From NCBI GenBank assembly GCA_028023455.1, contig JAQFVV010000001.1, positions 23,797,401-23,861,400 of the forward strand: 64,000 bases of DNA. The letters run 5' to 3'. Positions 61,731-64,000 of this stretch are shown one piece after another; positions within the stretch are counted from its first letter, which is position 1, and every line of letters begins with the position of its first letter. The notes below the pieces were generated by a model. The model made no database searches. It was not told the origin of the DNA and saw only the letters and a program-made list of their open reading frames with translations. The position numbers were made by a program, and so were the translations under genes. Source of the DNA: Epiperipatus broadwayi. Lineage: Eukaryota > Onychophora > Udeonychophora > Euonychophora > Peripatidae.

Positions 61731-62205
61731 TATAAAGCTGTTATTTTGCATAATTTATTGCATATATGTAAAACTTGAATACCTTATCAGTCAATGTAAA
61801 GTCATTAGAAAGTTTTATTTAAGGATGGTCTATAGAAATTGGAAAAAATGCAATGGCAAGATTATAAAACCATTTAATACAAGTCCACTATTGTAAAATC
61901 ACACCTTTATTAAATTGGAAATTTTAAATGAATGAACAATGAATTTTATCATAAACTTGAATATGGGTTTCAAAAAAGAGGGAGACATCTATAATATAAG
62001 GATTATCTCAAATACATTTTAAAGAAATGGAATGTCCATTGTTTCCATTGGAAAGATATACAGGCAATAGAATACATTAGAGAGCTACGATTAGATGTGG
62101 TGTTGTATCTCGAGAAAGAAAAGTTTTTTGCTGGAGAAACTAAAAGACAACATCTAACAGATACATGGCTAAGGAATGTTCTATATGTGAATGTATTTAT
62201 GTTTC
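61731..62205 (+). pseudogene. LINE RT relic, part 2 (after insertion)
   Basis: Continues the relic at 57990-58732: KAVILHNLLHICKT (KAVVL-TLLYGCETW), a gap, then HKLEYGFQKRGRHL, YKDYLKYILKKWNV and HWKDIQAIEYIRELRLDVV, ending EKEKFFAGETKRQHL. This is the EL--GKR--G---RYKD-LK--L-------WE--A-DR--WR end of such LINE ORF2 proteins. The order proves both parts were one element before the insertion. Confidence 0.8.
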
Positions 62206-62413
62206 ACAGATTGATTTGTATAGTTACCACAAAAGTCCTTTTAGAGTAGTTTTTCTCCCTTTCTCTTTGCTTTATTTTTTCTTTTTTTTTGAAGAAGAAG
62301 AAATGGCCATAATCATTTTTGAGTAACTGCTTATTATTATGCTTTATAAACATACATATAACATTTTAAAAATGTACTTTTTAATTTTGATATGAAGAAA
62401 AAAAAGTTGTCAA

Positions 62414-62505
62414 GCGTTAGTGGCCTAGTGGTTAGCATAGCTGCCTTCCAAGCAGCCGGCCCGGATTCGCTTCCCGGACAACGCATTTGACATATAAAAA
62501 AAAAA
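62414..62505 (+). mobile_element. tRNA-Gly(TCC)-derived SINE
   Basis: 62414-62485 resembles a tRNA-Gly: GCGTTAGTGGCCTAGTGGTT, GCATAGCTGCCTTCCAAGCAG with anticodon TCC at 62447-62449, and a T-arm CCCGGATTCGCTTCCCGG. Acceptor pairs 6-67 and 7-66 are mismatched (A-C, G-A), so a working tRNA is unlikely. It continues directly into TTTGACATATAAAAAAAAAA, the same short 3' end as the SINE at 41928-42039. Confidence 0.75.
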
Positions 62506-62577
62506 GTATTCATATTAAAATTTTAAAAAAATCGTGTTATTATTCTATGTAAAGTAAAGGTAATACAACATGTGTCT

Positions 62578-62640
62578 ATAAACAAAAAAAAAAACGCATG
62601 CACACACACACACATTTCTCTATAAACAAAAAAAAAAAAG
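62578..62640. repeat. Duplicated TCTATAAACAAAAAAAAAA with CA run
   Basis: TCTATAAACAAAAAAAAAAA occurs at ~62575 and ~62616, with a CACACACACACAC run between. Confidence 0.7.
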
Positions 62641-63655
62641 TTAAAGAAAAAAGTGTCTAACAAAAACTAATGTTATACTAATAAAACACGGATTTCAGGA
62701 CGAGTTTTGAAAGATGGAAGATCATATATAAAGTTAATTAGAGGCATGCAATAAGTGATAAATCATCTTGGAATTTATATCTTATTTATAAGTAAAACTA
62801 AGTATAATGGCTATAAATTTATACGACGATCTTATTGTAATATCAATAATATATTCTAAATTTACTATCAAAAACAATAAACTTAAACTGGGAAAGATTG
62901 ACTATAAACTGATCAATGAACGCCAAAATTAGATTGATTAAAATCGACATTAGATATATATATATATTTTAAAATTCATATGTAAGTATATATTGCACTA
63001 TTGTTTTCTTTTTTTTTTATTTATTACTTGTAATTTTTAAAACCAGAACAAAACAATAGTTAACTTATTAATAAAGTTTTTTAAAAACAGTTTTTTTTTT
63101 TAAAAAACATGATAATTACATTTTAAAAACAAAAAAAAAAAAAATATTTTTTGTTTTTAACTTAATAAACTTTAGTTCTTTTAAAAAATAATAAATCTTT
63201 TTTTGTTGTTGTTGTTGTAAAATTAATCAAAATGGTACCTTCTCTCTTTTCATGCAACAATTCATAATATCAAACAAGACCTAGTATACTAGCAGTTTTA
63301 CATTGCACTTTGGAACTTTGTTCTAGATTGAAGACTTGACCACCAAATAAATTTAGCTATAAACTATATTATTTTATGCTTTTGAAAACATTAGTCATTC
63401 TTCATTAACCATGGGGTTTTCATTGATCTACCTTATTTTCTTAAATCTCTTGGCATTCCAATGCAAAAAAATCTTCATTAGACAACTGACTGGTGCAAAA
63501 TTATTATATTGTCAATGATGATTTCCACTTTATAAACTCCTTTCTCCTTTTTTAATTTTTATTAATTCCATACATTTGTATTTATTTTAACTATATCTTC
63601 ACATATTTTATTTACAATCTTTCTTAGTAATAGTGTCTTTAAAGGAGTTGATTAT
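62641..63655. other. AT-rich stretch
   Basis: Homopolymer-rich with a TTG run at ~63203. No gene is seen. Confidence 0.5.
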
Positions 63656-63863
63656 CTTTAAACAACTTTTTCTATGAAATTTATATCAAGAAATATCAGT
63701 AAATTTAATGAATATTTTATATTATTTTTAAACAACTTTTTCTATGAAATTTATATCAAGAAATATCAGTAAATTTAATGAATATTTTATATTGTCTTTA
63801 AACAACTTTTTCTATGAAATTTATATCAAGAAATATCAGTAAATTTAATGAATATTTTATATT
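63656..63863. repeat. Tandem repeat, three 70 bp units
   Basis: AACAACTTTTTCTATGAAAT starts at 63661, 63731 and 63801. The three units are identical over nearly their entire length, differing only around TATTATTTT versus TATTGTCTT. The high identity indicates recent or homogenised expansion. Confidence 0.95.
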
Positions 63864-64000
63864 GAAAGCTAACCAATATTATTACACCATCATCTCAACA
63901 AATAAAACATCTGGGATGAGCTTTAAAATATCTGATTATATGCTGATTGTCAATAGTAATACTTCTGAAGGAAAAATAAAACATCAATAAAACTGAATAA

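Noticed and set aside
62414-62485. Functional tRNA-Gly(TCC) gene
   Set aside because: Two acceptor-stem mismatches and a shared A-rich SINE tail argue for a tRNA-derived SINE.

Overview
This window is AT-rich animal DNA, roughly three quarters A+T. It carries one recognisable host gene and a dense graveyard of transposable elements. The host gene is the second-largest subunit of RNA polymerase II (RPB2/POLR2B). Four exons on the + strand (17787-17883, 28549-28643, 44341-44462, 44707-44787) have GT/AG borders and matching phases and give about 131 uninterrupted codons. Two of the introns are 10.7 and 15.7 kb and the third is 244 bp. No exon was recognised upstream of 17787 or downstream of 44787, so on that reading both ends of the window are also inside introns. 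The protein wording is metazoan and most like arthropods as I remember them. A chelicerate-like host is possible, but that is inference.

Layout. 1.75-5.74 kb: a nearly intact non-LTR retrotransposon (PHD-finger ORF1, endonuclease/RT ORF2 with two frameshifts), preceded by an ATT microsatellite. It is followed by a ~960 bp trinucleotide tract that drifts from ATT through ACT, GCT and CGG/CCG to CCA. 7.2-7.7 kb: a nested inverted/direct repeat. 9.6-11.6 kb: decayed LINE remains. 11.9-12.4 kb: a short unit with terminal direct repeats. 12.7-17.4 kb: an old full-length Ty3/gypsy element with both LTRs. 17.8-44.8 kb: the RPB2 exons. Their introns hold a dead RTE-like LINE (18.4-21.1), a decayed tandem array (22.7-23.4), a foldback with a tRNA-like core (23.8-24.4), a pogo/Tigger-like element with TA duplications (25.0-26.7), a CpG-richer segment (33.0-35.1), another dead LINE (37.4-38.7), a SINE with target-site duplication (41.9) and a hairpin (43.8).

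45-64 kb: two copies of a ~0.5 kb unit in inverted orientation (46.0-47.05). A minus-strand Penelope-like element has its RT (54.7-55.6) and GIY-YIG endonuclease (50.8-51.6) separated by ~3.1 kb of foreign DNA. Then come a small TIR element (55.7-56.3), a second pogo copy with an internal deletion (56.65-57.22), and a LINE relic (58.0-62.2) split by a sharply bounded 3.0 kb insertion (58733-61730) of unknown class. A tRNA-Gly-derived SINE (62.4) and a 3 x 70 bp tandem repeat (63.7) close the window.

The elements are independent parasites with no shared pathway with RPB2. Most lie inside its introns and account for at least part of the gene's size. No CRISPR, operon or rRNA is present, and no intact tRNA gene was recognised. 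The most unusual structures are the 3.0 kb insertion that begins exactly with a hairpin, the graded trinucleotide tract, and the inverted pair at 46-47 kb.
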